DNA of 35,677 bases, from the NCBI GenBank assembly GCA_023421115.1, contig JAEZUI010000120.1, positions 1-35,677 of the forward strand. Reading direction: 5' to 3'. The position numbers and the translations under genes are program-made. The notes beneath the pieces were generated by a model. It did not search any database and was not told where the DNA came from. It saw nothing but the letters and a program-made list of their open reading frames with translations. Origin of the DNA: Bacillota bacterium. Lineage in GTDB: Bacteria > Bacillota > Clostridia > Acetivibrionales > Acetivibrionaceae. Below are positions 24,764-32,100 of this stretch, one piece after another. Numbering within the stretch: the stretch's first letter is position 1; every line of letters begins with the position of its first letter.

Positions 24764-24868
24764 CTAAGGTGTTTCAAAAAAATTCATTAGTCAAAATTTA
24801 TAGTTCAAACCCAATAAAATCAACTTTTTTGAAACACCAATTGACCAGTTATTTTTTTGGAATCACCT
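24764..24868 (-). repeat. AT-rich repeat family, copy C (inverted), MITE-like
   Basis: The left end AAGGTGTTTCAAAAAAA and the right end TTTTTTTGGAATCACCT are imperfect inverted repeats (AGGTGwTTCmAAAAAAA). Inside, GGTGTTTCAAAAAA (24768-24781) pairs exactly with TTTTTTGAAACACC (24825-24838), a 14-bp stem. Read on the - strand it aligns with copies A and B (GTGATTCCAAAAAAA, then CAATTGGTGTTTCAAAAAA, then TTGAT). It is the best-formed copy, only 12 bases after the second receptor gene. No transposase frame lies inside. Confidence 0.78.
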
Positions 24869-24906
24869 AACCTAAAAAAGTATAAAAAAATAAATTAAAT
24901 ATCCTA

Positions 24907-24966
24907 TTCACAAAAAAGTTCTTATGTTATAATTATATGCTAGTGTAATTATAATCTTAAGAACTT
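24907..24966 (+). promoter_or_regulatory. Large dyad overlapping a possible lepA promoter
   Basis: AAGTTCTTA (24916-24924) pairs with TAAGAACTT (24958-24966), and TTATAATT (24927-24934) pairs with AATTATAA (24947-24954), giving 17 base pairs around a 12-base loop. The left arm contains TATAAT (24928-24933), with TTCACA (24907-24912) 15 bases upstream as a sub-optimal -35 box. It could be an operator over the lepA-hemW promoter or a leader hairpin. The rest of 24967-25079 is AT-rich with no feature seen. Confidence 0.5.
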
Positions 24967-25092
24967 AATTTTATGTTAGGGATAATAGACTTTAGTTATA
25001 TATCATAGCAAAATTGTAAAAAAGTAAATTAGGATAAAGATTAATATAAATATAGTATTCAAAAGCAGTTTATTCTATTGGAGGATGAATTA

Positions 25093-26904
25093 ATGGCAAG
25101 TGAAAGACAAAAAAAGATTAGAAATTTTTGTATAATTGCTCATATAGACCACGGAAAATCTACTTTAGCAGACAGAATGCTTGAGGAGACCGGGGTTCTT
25201 ACAAAACGGGAGATGGAAAACCAGATTTTAGACAATATGGATATTGAGCGCGAACGGGGAATAACCATAAAGTCCCAGGCTGTTAGAATGGTTCACAAGG
25301 CTGAGGATGGGCAGGAATATGTGTTGAATCTTATAGATACTCCGGGGCATGTAGACTTTAATTATGAAGTTTCACGAAGTCTTGCTGCCTGTGAAGGTGC
25401 AATACTTGTTGTGGATGCTGCTCAGGGAATTGAAGCACAAACTTTAGCGAATGTTTACCTTGCTCTTGAGCATGATCTTGAGATATTGCCTGTTATTAAT
25501 AAAATTGACTTACCTAGTGCACAACCTGATGTTGTTAAAAAAGAAGTTGAGGACGTCATCGGGCTTGATGCGAGTGAAGCACCTTTGATTTCTGCTAAGA
25601 ATGGGCTTAATATCAGGGAGGTTTTGGAAAAAGTGGTAAAGGTGGTACCTTATCCTCAAGGGGATGAAGAGGCACCTTTACGTGCTCTTATATTTGATTC
25701 TTATTATGACAGTTATAAGGGTGTTATTGTTCATATAAGAGTTAAAGAAGGAACTGTAAAAGTCGGTGATGAAATCCACATGATGTATACCAAAAATGAT
25801 TTTATTGTTACTGAGGTAGGTTATTTCAGACCGGGCACTCTTTCGCCTTGTGCAGAGCTAAAAGCCGGTGAAGTAGGTTATATTGCTGCAAGTATAAAGA
25901 ATGTGAAGGATACAAGGGTTGGAGATACCGTTACCTTGTCGGAAAATCCTGCAAAAGAGCCACTACCCGGTTATAAGAAGGTTAATCCAATGGTGTTTTG
26001 TGGAATTTATCCTGCTGATGGTTCTAAATATGGAGATTTAAGAGATGCTTTAGAGAAACTCCAATTAAATGATGCCTCTCTAACTTTTGAGCCGGAATCT
26101 TCAGTTGCTTTAGGATTTGGTTTTAGATGTGGATTTTTAGGACTTCTCCATATGGAAATAATTCAAGAGCGTCTTGAAAGAGAGTATGACTTTGATCTTG
26201 TCACTACTGCACCTAGTGTTATTTATAAGGTGACAAGGAGTGATGGTGAGAAACTCACTATAGATAATCCTACTAATTTACCACCGGTAGCAGAAATTGA
26301 GAGCATGGAGGAGCCTGTAGTAAAGGCCACGATTATGTCTCCTACGGAATTTGTTGGCAATATTATGGAACTCTCACAGGAACGACGTGGCCTATATAAG
26401 GACATGACCTATATTGATGATAATAGAGTAATACTGACTTATGAAATGCCTTTGAATGAAATAATATATGACTTTTTTGATGCTTTAAAATCAAGAACAA
26501 AGGGATATGCTTCTTTGGACTATGAACTTTTAGGCTACAAGGAATCAGACCTTGTGAAACTGGATATATATTTGAATGGTGAAATAGTAGACGCTCTTTC
26601 CTTTATAGTTCATAAGGACAAGGCATATACACGAGGAAGAAGGATAGCCGAAAAACTAAAAGATACTATTCATAAACAGCAATTTGAAATTCCGATTCAG
26701 GCATGTATTGGAGGCAAGATAATTGCAAGAGAGACGGTAAAGGCATACAGAAAAGACGTTTTGGCCAAGTGTTATGGTGGAGATATATCAAGAAAGAGAA
26801 AACTTTTGGAAAAGCAAAAGGAAGGAAAGAAGAGAATGCGTCAGGTGGGAAGCGTAGAGGTTCCGCAGGAAGCCTTTATGAGTGTTCTCAAACTCGACTC
26901 ATAA
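25093..26904 (+). CDS. lepA: Elongation factor 4 (LepA)
   Basis: Ribosome-associated translational GTPase (EF4), thought to aid initiation or ribosome biogenesis and back-translocation. The protein is 603 residues, the usual length. G-motifs: AHIDHGKST (G1), RGITIKSQAV (G2), DTPGHVDF (G3), NKIDLPSA (G4) and SAKNG (G5). Domains II, III and V follow, then the LepA-specific C-terminal domain ending KRMRQVGSVEVPQEAFMSVL. ATG 25093 is chosen because GGAGG (25080-25084) lies 8 bases upstream; the TTG at 25078 overlaps that site. hemW starts 14 bases after its stop, so the pair is likely one operon. Confidence 0.97.
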   Translation: MASERQKKIRNFCIIAHIDHGKSTLADRMLEETGVLTKREMENQILDNMDIERERGITIKSQAVRMVHKAEDGQEYVLNLIDTPGHVDFNYEVSRSLAACEGAILVVDAAQGIEAQTLANVYLALEHDLEILPVINKIDLPSAQPDVVKKEVEDVIGLDASEAPLISAKNGLNIREVLEKVVKVVPYPQGDEEAPLRALIFDSYYDSYKGVIVHIRVKEGTVKVGDEIHMMYTKNDFIVTEVGYFRPGTLSPCAELKAGEVGYIAASIKNVKDTRVGDTVTLSENPAKEPLPGYKKVNPMVFCGIYPADGSKYGDLRDALEKLQLNDASLTFEPESSVALGFGFRCGFLGLLHMEIIQERLEREYDFDLVTTAPSVIYKVTRSDGEKLTIDNPTNLPPVAEIESMEEPVVKATIMSPTEFVGNIMELSQERRGLYKDMTYIDDNRVILTYEMPLNEIIYDFFDALKSRTKGYASLDYELLGYKESDLVKLDIYLNGEIVDALSFIVHKDKAYTRGRRIAEKLKDTIHKQQFEIPIQACIGGKIIARETVKAYRKDVLAKCYGGDISRKRKLLEKQKEGKKRMRQVGSVEVPQEAFMSVLKLDS

Positions 26905-26918
26905 GGATGTGTTTTTAT

Positions 26919-28055
26919 ATGGATAATATTATGGGTATATATATTCATATACCTTTTTGCAAGGCAAAGTGTTTTTACTGCGACTTTAATTCTTTTGCAT
27001 GCAGGGATGAACTTGTCCCTGCATATTTTAATGCTTTAAAAAAGGAAATTTTTTTATATTCAGAAAGGCTTAAAGGGTATAACATAAAAACAGTTTTCAT
27101 AGGTGGCGGAACACCTTCAGCTGTTGATGCACATTATATATATGAAGTTGTAAGTCTTTTAGACAGGGAGTTTTCTATAGATAAAAAGGCTGAAATCAGT
27201 ATTGAGACAAATCCGGGAACTCTCACAAAAGAGAAACTTGAATTGTATAGGACAGTAGGTATAAACAGACTCAGTATCGGTCTTCAAGCATGGCAAGACC
27301 CAATACTTAAAAGATTAGGGAGAATCCATACAGCTAAAGAGTTTGAGCTAAATATCACACTAGCCCAAAAAATCGGTTTTGACAATATTAATGTAGATTT
27401 GATATTTGGAATACCCGGACAAACTTTTGAAGATTGGAGAGAAACTTTAAAGCATGTAGTAGCTTTAAAGCCTCAGCATTTGTCATGCTACAGCCTTAAA
27501 ATTGAAGAAGGTACTGTGTTTGGTAATAGCTTGGAAAAGGGAGAACTTGTACCTTTAGATGATGAAATTGACAGGGAAATGTACAGTTTCTGCAAAGACT
27601 ATCTTTTTATGGAGGGGTACAAACATTATGAAATATCCAATTTTTCAAAACCGGGGCTCGAATGCCAGCACAACATGGTGTATTGGAAGGCTGAAGAATA
27701 TATAGGTTTGGGGGCCGGTGCTCACTCGTTTTTTGAAGGATCAAGATTTAATAATATTTATGATATTGAAAGATATATAGATGGTATAAATAATAATAAA
27801 GTCATTTCGGAAAATTCTGAGGTTATAAATAGTAAGGAAAGTATGGCAGAATTTATGATCTTAGGCTTAAGGCTTATAGATGGAGTGAGTATGCAGGAAT
27901 TTAAAAGTAGATTTAATGAGGATATTTACAATATATATGGCAGTCAAATAGGTAAGATGCTGGAAAAGGGACTTTTGATTGTTAAGGATGGAACAATAAC
28001 TTTAAGTACAATAGGCCTAGATTATGCTAATCAAGTATTTATGGAATTTATTTGA
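26919..28055 (+). CDS. hemW: HemW-type radical SAM heme chaperone
   Basis: A 378-residue radical SAM protein of the HemN superfamily, HemW branch: a heme-binding chaperone rather than a coproporphyrinogen dehydrogenase. GIYIHIPFCKAKCFYCDF (near residue 5) carries the CxxxCxxC cluster ligands. FIGGGTPSA, RLSIGLQAWQD, INVDLIFGIPGQ and the HemW C-terminal domain follow. HemN's N-terminal extension is absent, which supports HemW. ATG 26919 is used, with AAGGA about 11 bases upstream; ATG 26931 (MGIYIHIPFC) is an alternative. A long frame from 26703 overlapping lepA is rejected. It is the window's second HemN-like protein, besides hemZ. Confidence 0.93.
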   Translation: MDNIMGIYIHIPFCKAKCFYCDFNSFACRDELVPAYFNALKKEIFLYSERLKGYNIKTVFIGGGTPSAVDAHYIYEVVSLLDREFSIDKKAEISIETNPGTLTKEKLELYRTVGINRLSIGLQAWQDPILKRLGRIHTAKEFELNITLAQKIGFDNINVDLIFGIPGQTFEDWRETLKHVVALKPQHLSCYSLKIEEGTVFGNSLEKGELVPLDDEIDREMYSFCKDYLFMEGYKHYEISNFSKPGLECQHNMVYWKAEEYIGLGAGAHSFFEGSRFNNIYDIERYIDGINNNKVISENSEVINSKESMAEFMILGLRLIDGVSMQEFKSRFNEDIYNIYGSQIGKMLEKGLLIVKDGTITLSTIGLDYANQVFMEFI

Positions 28056-28066
28056 GGTGTATTTTT

Positions 28067-28153
28067 ATAATTTTTAAAAAGATTAAAGTGAAATTTTACA
28101 AAGCACTAGCAAAAGGGAAGAAATTAATTGAAGAGAATAATATTATAAGCTAA
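28067..28153 (+). other. Possible 28-codon small ORF between hemW and hrcA
   Basis: A frame encoding IFKKIKVKFYKALAKGKKLI then EENNIIS, a lysine-rich amphipathic-looking peptide. GAGGTG (28054-28059) lies 7 bases before an ATA codon at 28067, where a start would be expected; ATA starts are very rare. GTG 28088 is in frame but has no ribosome binding site. It may be a decayed small gene whose ATG became ATA, or chance. Confidence 0.25.
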
Positions 28154-28179
28154 AAGCAAATAATATCCATAAAAATATC

Positions 28180-28208
28180 TTGACAAAAGAAAACTACGGT
28201 GGTATTTT
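28180..28208 (+). promoter_or_regulatory. Vegetative promoter of the hrcA heat-shock operon
   Basis: TTGACA (28180-28185), 17 bases, then TATTTT (28203-28208). The CIRCE operator begins 11 bases downstream, so HrcA binding would cover the transcription start. Confidence 0.85.
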
Positions 28209-28218
28209 TAAAATAGCA

Positions 28219-28245
28219 TTAGCACTCAATCGAGTAGAGTGCTAA
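28219..28245 (+). promoter_or_regulatory. CIRCE operator (HrcA binding site)
   Basis: TTAGCACTC (28219-28227), 9-base spacer, GAGTGCTAA (28237-28245): a perfect match to the CIRCE consensus. It lies between the promoter and the hrcA ribosome binding site, so HrcA represses its own operon and heat relieves this. Confidence 0.98.
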
Positions 28246-28260
28246 CAAAAGGAGAGATAA

Positions 28261-29379
28261 ATGATGTTTTTGGACGATAGGAAGAAGTTGATTTTGCATG
28301 CTATTATCGACGATTACATCAGTACCGCGGAGCCTATAGGTTCTCGGTCGGTTTCTAAAAAACATGAGTTGGGTCTCAGTTCTGCTACAATAAGAAATGA
28401 AATGTCGGATCTTGAGGATTTGGGGTATCTTATACAGCCTCATACATCAGCAGGCAGAATACCTTCCGATAAGGGGTACAGGTTTTATGTAGATCAACTT
28501 ATGAAGGCGTGTGAACTTACAGTTGACGAGATAAATGCCATGAAAAGTGAGATGGAGACTAAGATTAATGAGCTTAGTCAGCTTTTAAGACAGGCTTCTG
28601 CAACAATGTCACGTTTCACAAAGTATACGTCAATGGCAGCAACTCCTGAAAGAAAAAACAGTGAATTAAAGGCTGTTCAGGTTGTTCCTATAGAAAGGGG
28701 CAGTGCATTAGTTGTTGTAGTTACTAATGCAGGGATTGTTAAAAACAGTTTGGTTAAAATTCCTGAGACGGTTTCTCCTGAGTTTCTGATAAGGGTTTCA
28801 AATATTTTTAATGACAAATTAAGTGGTCTTACTTTAGAACAGATTAATATAGTGGTTATCCGGGAAATAGAGATTTTAATAGGCTCTTCTCAGGAAATTT
28901 TGATGCCGATTTTAAATGGAGTTACAGAATGTATCAATCAGATTGATGCTTCTGAAGTGTATCTCGATGGTACAACAAATATATTGAATTATCCAGAGTT
29001 TAAGGATGTTGTTAAGGCTAGAGAATTTTTAAATATGATGGATACAAAAGATATTTTACCCTTATTGTTAAAAAGCATAAACAATGATGGTGGTAATGGC
29101 ATAAATATACAAATAGGAAAAGAAAACAAAATTGAGGAAATGCAAGATTGTAGTGTGATTACAGCTACTTATAATTTAGGAGGATTGGTTATCGGAACCA
29201 TCGGGATTATAGGACCTACAAGAATGGAATATGCTAGAGTACTTGCAGCGATGAACTATGTCAGAAGAAAGATAAACGAAGAGATTGACAAAATAATAGG
29301 TAATAATCTTAAGGCTTTTAATAGAGACAGCAATATAATCAAAGGAGGTTTAACGGATTCCAATGAAGAAAAAAGATAA
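28261..29379 (+). CDS. hrcA: Heat-inducible transcription repressor HrcA
   Basis: Repressor that binds CIRCE and controls hrcA-grpE-dnaK. The protein is 372 residues, slightly above the usual 340-350. The N-terminal winged helix-turn-helix (about residues 1-75) includes SSATIRNEMSDLEDLGYLIQ and PHTSAGRIPSDKGYRFYVD, nearly invariant in HrcA. A GAF-like middle domain and a dimerisation region follow, with GGLVIGTIGIIGPTRMEYAR near the end. The extra length is mostly a C-terminal tail after the EEIDKII helix. Two adjacent ATGs (28261, 28264) are possible; AAGGAGAG at 28249-28256 fits the second slightly better. Its end overlaps grpE by 17 bases. Confidence 0.97.
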   Translation: MMFLDDRKKLILHAIIDDYISTAEPIGSRSVSKKHELGLSSATIRNEMSDLEDLGYLIQPHTSAGRIPSDKGYRFYVDQLMKACELTVDEINAMKSEMETKINELSQLLRQASATMSRFTKYTSMAATPERKNSELKAVQVVPIERGSALVVVVTNAGIVKNSLVKIPETVSPEFLIRVSNIFNDKLSGLTLEQINIVVIREIEILIGSSQEILMPILNGVTECINQIDASEVYLDGTTNILNYPEFKDVVKAREFLNMMDTKDILPLLLKSINNDGGNGINIQIGKENKIEEMQDCSVITATYNLGGLVIGTIGIIGPTRMEYARVLAAMNYVRRKINEEIDKIIGNNLKAFNRDSNIIKGGLTDSNEEKR

Positions 29380-29956
29380 CTTATCTAAGGACACAGAGCA
29401 AAATATAAATCAAGAAAGTTTGGATCAGAACATCGAAACTTGTGGTGAATGTAAATGTGAATCAGAGCAATCGAATAATTCTTGCTTAAAAGAAGTGGAA
29501 GAAATAAAGACACAGTTAGAGGAAAAATCTAAACAGTGTGAAGAATATTTTGATAAGCTTCAAAGGACGGCAGCTGAGTTTGATAACTTCAAGAAAAGAA
29601 CTGCTAAAGAAAAAGAGGCTTTGTATTCTGATGCAACAAGCGACGTGGTGGCTGCATTTTTGCCTGTTGTTGACAACCTTGAAAGGGCGCTTGAGGCAGC
29701 AAACAACGAGGCGAGTGGTAATTCTCTTAAGGAAGGGGTAGAATTGGTTTACCGACAATTCAAAGATGTGTTACAAAAACTGAATGTTGAAGTTATTGAG
29801 TCAGTAGGTAATGAATTTGATCCTAATTTGCACAATGCAGTTTCTCATGTTGATGATGAGCAATATGGAAATAATATAGTAGTTGAAGAGTTTCAAAAGG
29901 GATATATTTATAAGGATAAGGTTATAAGATACAGTATGGTTAAGGTGGCAAACTAA
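29363..29956 (+). CDS. grpE: Nucleotide exchange factor GrpE
   Basis: Exchange factor releasing ADP from DnaK. The protein is 197 residues: an acidic, Cys-containing N-terminal tail (about 1-50, including CGECKCE), the long dimer coiled coil with DKLQRTAAEFDNFKKR, and the C-terminal beta domain with the family signature NEFDPNLHNAV and GYIYKDKVIRYSMVKV. The start overlaps hrcA; a strong AAAGGAGGT (29341-29349) sits about 13 bases before the ATG, longer than usual, and no better in-frame start exists. This overlap suggests translational coupling to hrcA. Confidence 0.96.
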   Translation: MKKKDNLSKDTEQNINQESLDQNIETCGECKCESEQSNNSCLKEVEEIKTQLEEKSKQCEEYFDKLQRTAAEFDNFKKRTAKEKEALYSDATSDVVAAFLPVVDNLERALEAANNEASGNSLKEGVELVYRQFKDVLQKLNVEVIESVGNEFDPNLHNAVSHVDDEQYGNNIVVEEFQKGYIYKDKVIRYSMVKVAN

Positions 29957-29964
29957 TATCAACA

Positions 29965-29998
29965 CTTTTTTCTTCTAGGGTGATTTAGAAGAAAAAAG
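29965..29998 (+). promoter_or_regulatory. Perfect 13-bp hairpin between grpE and dnaK
   Basis: CTTTTTTCTTCTA (29965-29977) pairs exactly with TAGAAGAAAAAAG (29986-29998) around GGGTGATT. A TTTT follows four bases later, so partial termination is possible. No new promoter with CIRCE lies before dnaK, so this element may set the grpE:dnaK ratio by processing, stabilising or attenuating the shared mRNA. Confidence 0.65.
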
Positions 29999-30084
29999 CT
30001 GTTTTAATAGTAATTTAGATAGCAGGAATAAACTTATTACTTAGGGATTAAACGTTAATATATTTAATAGGAGGAGGCTTTTTT

Positions 30085-31929
30085 ATGGCAAAAGTAATTG
30101 GAATTGACTTAGGAACTACAAACTCATGTGTAGCGGTAATGGAAGGTGGAGAACCTGTTGTTATAGCAAATTCTGAAGGTGGTAGAACAACAGCATCAGT
30201 TGTAGCATTTTCCAAGACAGGAGAAAGGCTTGTAGGTCAGGTGGCTAAAAGACAGGCTATAACAAATCCTGAGAGAACAGTTATGTCTATAAAAAGAGAT
30301 ATGGGTACTGACAAAAGGGTAAAGATTGACGACAGTGCATACACACCTCAAGAGATTTCATCAATGATTCTTCAAAAGATTAAGGCTGATGCGGAAAGTT
30401 ATTTAGGTGAAAAAGTAACTCAGGCGGTTATAACTGTTCCTGCATATTTTAGTGATGCACAAAGGCAGGCTACTAAAGATGCAGGTAAAATTGCAGGGCT
30501 TGAAGTTTTGAGAATTATAAACGAGCCAACTGCAGCGGCGTTAGCTTATGGCCTTGATAAAGAAACTGATCAGAAAATTCTTGTATTCGACCTTGGAGGA
30601 GGTACGTTTGACGTATCTTTACTTGAAATTGGTGACGGAGTGTTTGAAGTTTTAGCAACACACGGAAACAATAAACTCGGTGGTGACGATTTTGATGATA
30701 GAATAATGAATTATTTGGTAGATACATTTAAGAGAGAAAGCGGTATTGATTTAAAGAATGACAAGATGGCTATGCAGAGACTTAAAGAAGCTGCAGAAAA
30801 AGCTAAGATTGAGCTTTCCGGTGTGACAACAACAAATGTAAATTTACCGTTTATAACAGCTGATGCTACAGGACCTAAGCACCTTGATATTACAATATCA
30901 AGAGCGAAATTCGATGAATTGACAGCTGACCTTGTAGAAATGACTATGGAACCTACAAGGCGTGCAATGAAGGACGCAGATCTTAGTCCGGACAAGATAG
31001 ATAAGATTCTTCTAGTTGGTGGTTCTACAAGAATACCGGCGGTTCAGGAAGCTGTTAAGAAGTATTTTAATAAAGATCCTTTCAAAGGTATAAATCCTGA
31101 TGAATGTGTTGCAGTAGGTGCTGCTATTCAGGCGGGAGTTCTTACAGGAGAAGTAAAAGACTTATTGCTTCTTGATGTTACACCGCTTTCTCTTGGTATT
31201 GAGACTCTTGGAGGAGTATTTACAAGATTAATTGATAGAAATACTACAATACCTGCTAAGAAGAGCCAGACTTTTTCAACTGCTGCAGACGGACAGACTG
31301 CTGTTACTGTAAGGGTATTCCAGGGTGAAAGACAGATGGCAGCTGACAATAAGTTGTTAGGTGAATTTAATCTTGATGGTATTCCACCAGCTCCAAGAGG
31401 AGTTCCACAGATTGAAGTTACATTTGATATAGATGCAAATGGTATTGTTCACGTCTCAGCAAAGGATTTAGGTACAGGTAAGGAGCAAAAAGTTACTATT
31501 ACAGCTTCTACAAACTTGTCGGATGATGAAATTGACAAAGCAGTTAAAGAAGCACAAAAATTTGAGTCAGAAGACAAAGTCAGAAAAGAGGCCGTTGATA
31601 TTAGAAATAATGCAGACTCTATGGTATTCCAGTCTGAAAAGACCTTGAAAGATCTTGGAGATAAAATCGGAAGTGATGATAAGGAAAAGGTCGAAGCTGA
31701 AATAAATAAGGTAAAAGAAGCTTTAAAAGGTACTGATACTGAAGCTATAAAGAAGGCAACCGATGATTTGAGCAAGGCATTTTATGATATATCAGCAAAG
31801 ATATATCAGCAAAATCCAGGAGCAGCAGGTCCCGATATGGGTGCAGAACCTGGAGATCAGGCTGGTGGTGCTGATGGACAGGAAAATGTCTACGATGCAG
31901 ATTACAAAGTGGTTGACGATGACAAGTAA
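30085..31929 (+). CDS. dnaK: Molecular chaperone DnaK (Hsp70)
   Basis: ATP-dependent Hsp70 chaperone working with DnaJ and GrpE. The protein is 614 residues, the shorter Gram-positive form that lacks the segment found near the N-terminus of proteobacterial DnaK. Signatures: IGIDLGTTNSCVAVMEGGEP at the start, IFDLGGGTFDVS-type VFDLGGGTFDVSLLEIGDG, and ILLVGGSTRIPAVQEAV. The linker DLLLLDVTPLSLGIETLGG leads to the substrate-binding domain and a helical lid, ending YDADYKVVDDDK. GGAGGAGG lies about 7 bases before the ATG. Expression is through the CIRCE-controlled hrcA promoter, past the 29965 hairpin. A terminator-like hairpin follows. Confidence 0.98.
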   Translation: MAKVIGIDLGTTNSCVAVMEGGEPVVIANSEGGRTTASVVAFSKTGERLVGQVAKRQAITNPERTVMSIKRDMGTDKRVKIDDSAYTPQEISSMILQKIKADAESYLGEKVTQAVITVPAYFSDAQRQATKDAGKIAGLEVLRIINEPTAAALAYGLDKETDQKILVFDLGGGTFDVSLLEIGDGVFEVLATHGNNKLGGDDFDDRIMNYLVDTFKRESGIDLKNDKMAMQRLKEAAEKAKIELSGVTTTNVNLPFITADATGPKHLDITISRAKFDELTADLVEMTMEPTRRAMKDADLSPDKIDKILLVGGSTRIPAVQEAVKKYFNKDPFKGINPDECVAVGAAIQAGVLTGEVKDLLLLDVTPLSLGIETLGGVFTRLIDRNTTIPAKKSQTFSTAADGQTAVTVRVFQGERQMAADNKLLGEFNLDGIPPAPRGVPQIEVTFDIDANGIVHVSAKDLGTGKEQKVTITASTNLSDDEIDKAVKEAQKFESEDKVRKEAVDIRNNADSMVFQSEKTLKDLGDKIGSDDKEKVEAEINKVKEALKGTDTEAIKKATDDLSKAFYDISAKIYQQNPGAAGPDMGAEPGDQAGGADGQENVYDADYKVVDDDK

Positions 31930-31960
31930 TTTGTTATAGATTTCAATAAATTTTAGAAAG

Positions 31961-31993
31961 GCCAAAGTCATTGTAAATGGCTTTGGCTCTTTA
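31961..31993 (+). terminator. Terminator-like hairpin after dnaK
   Basis: GCCAAAG (31961-31967) pairs with CTTTGGC (31981-31987), with CAT/ATG inside, followed by TCTTTAA. The stem is strong but the T-tract is short, so some read-through to dnaJ is possible. Confidence 0.65.
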
Positions 31994-32026
31994 ACTAAGC
32001 TCAAGTTTTAAAGTTTTAAAAGATAT

Positions 32027-32056
32027 TTGCTATTGATGGATACTATGTGATATAAT
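32027..32056 (+). promoter_or_regulatory. Possible separate promoter for dnaJ
   Basis: TTGCTA (32027-32032), 18 bases, then TATAAT (32051-32056), a perfect -10 box, 30 bases before the dnaJ ribosome binding site. No CIRCE is present, so dnaJ may also be expressed constitutively. Confidence 0.6.
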
Positions 32057-32100
32057 TTTTTCTATGTGTATAAAACTATTGATTTAGAGGAGTTGGTTGG

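Noticed and set aside
15911..24868. Complete insertion sequence or prophage
   Set aside because: No transposase, integrase or phage gene was found; only short repeats with imperfect ends.
26703..26918. Extended N-terminus of hemW overlapping lepA
   Set aside because: The extra 72 residues are lepA sequence read in another frame; HemW proteins begin just before GIYIHIPFC.
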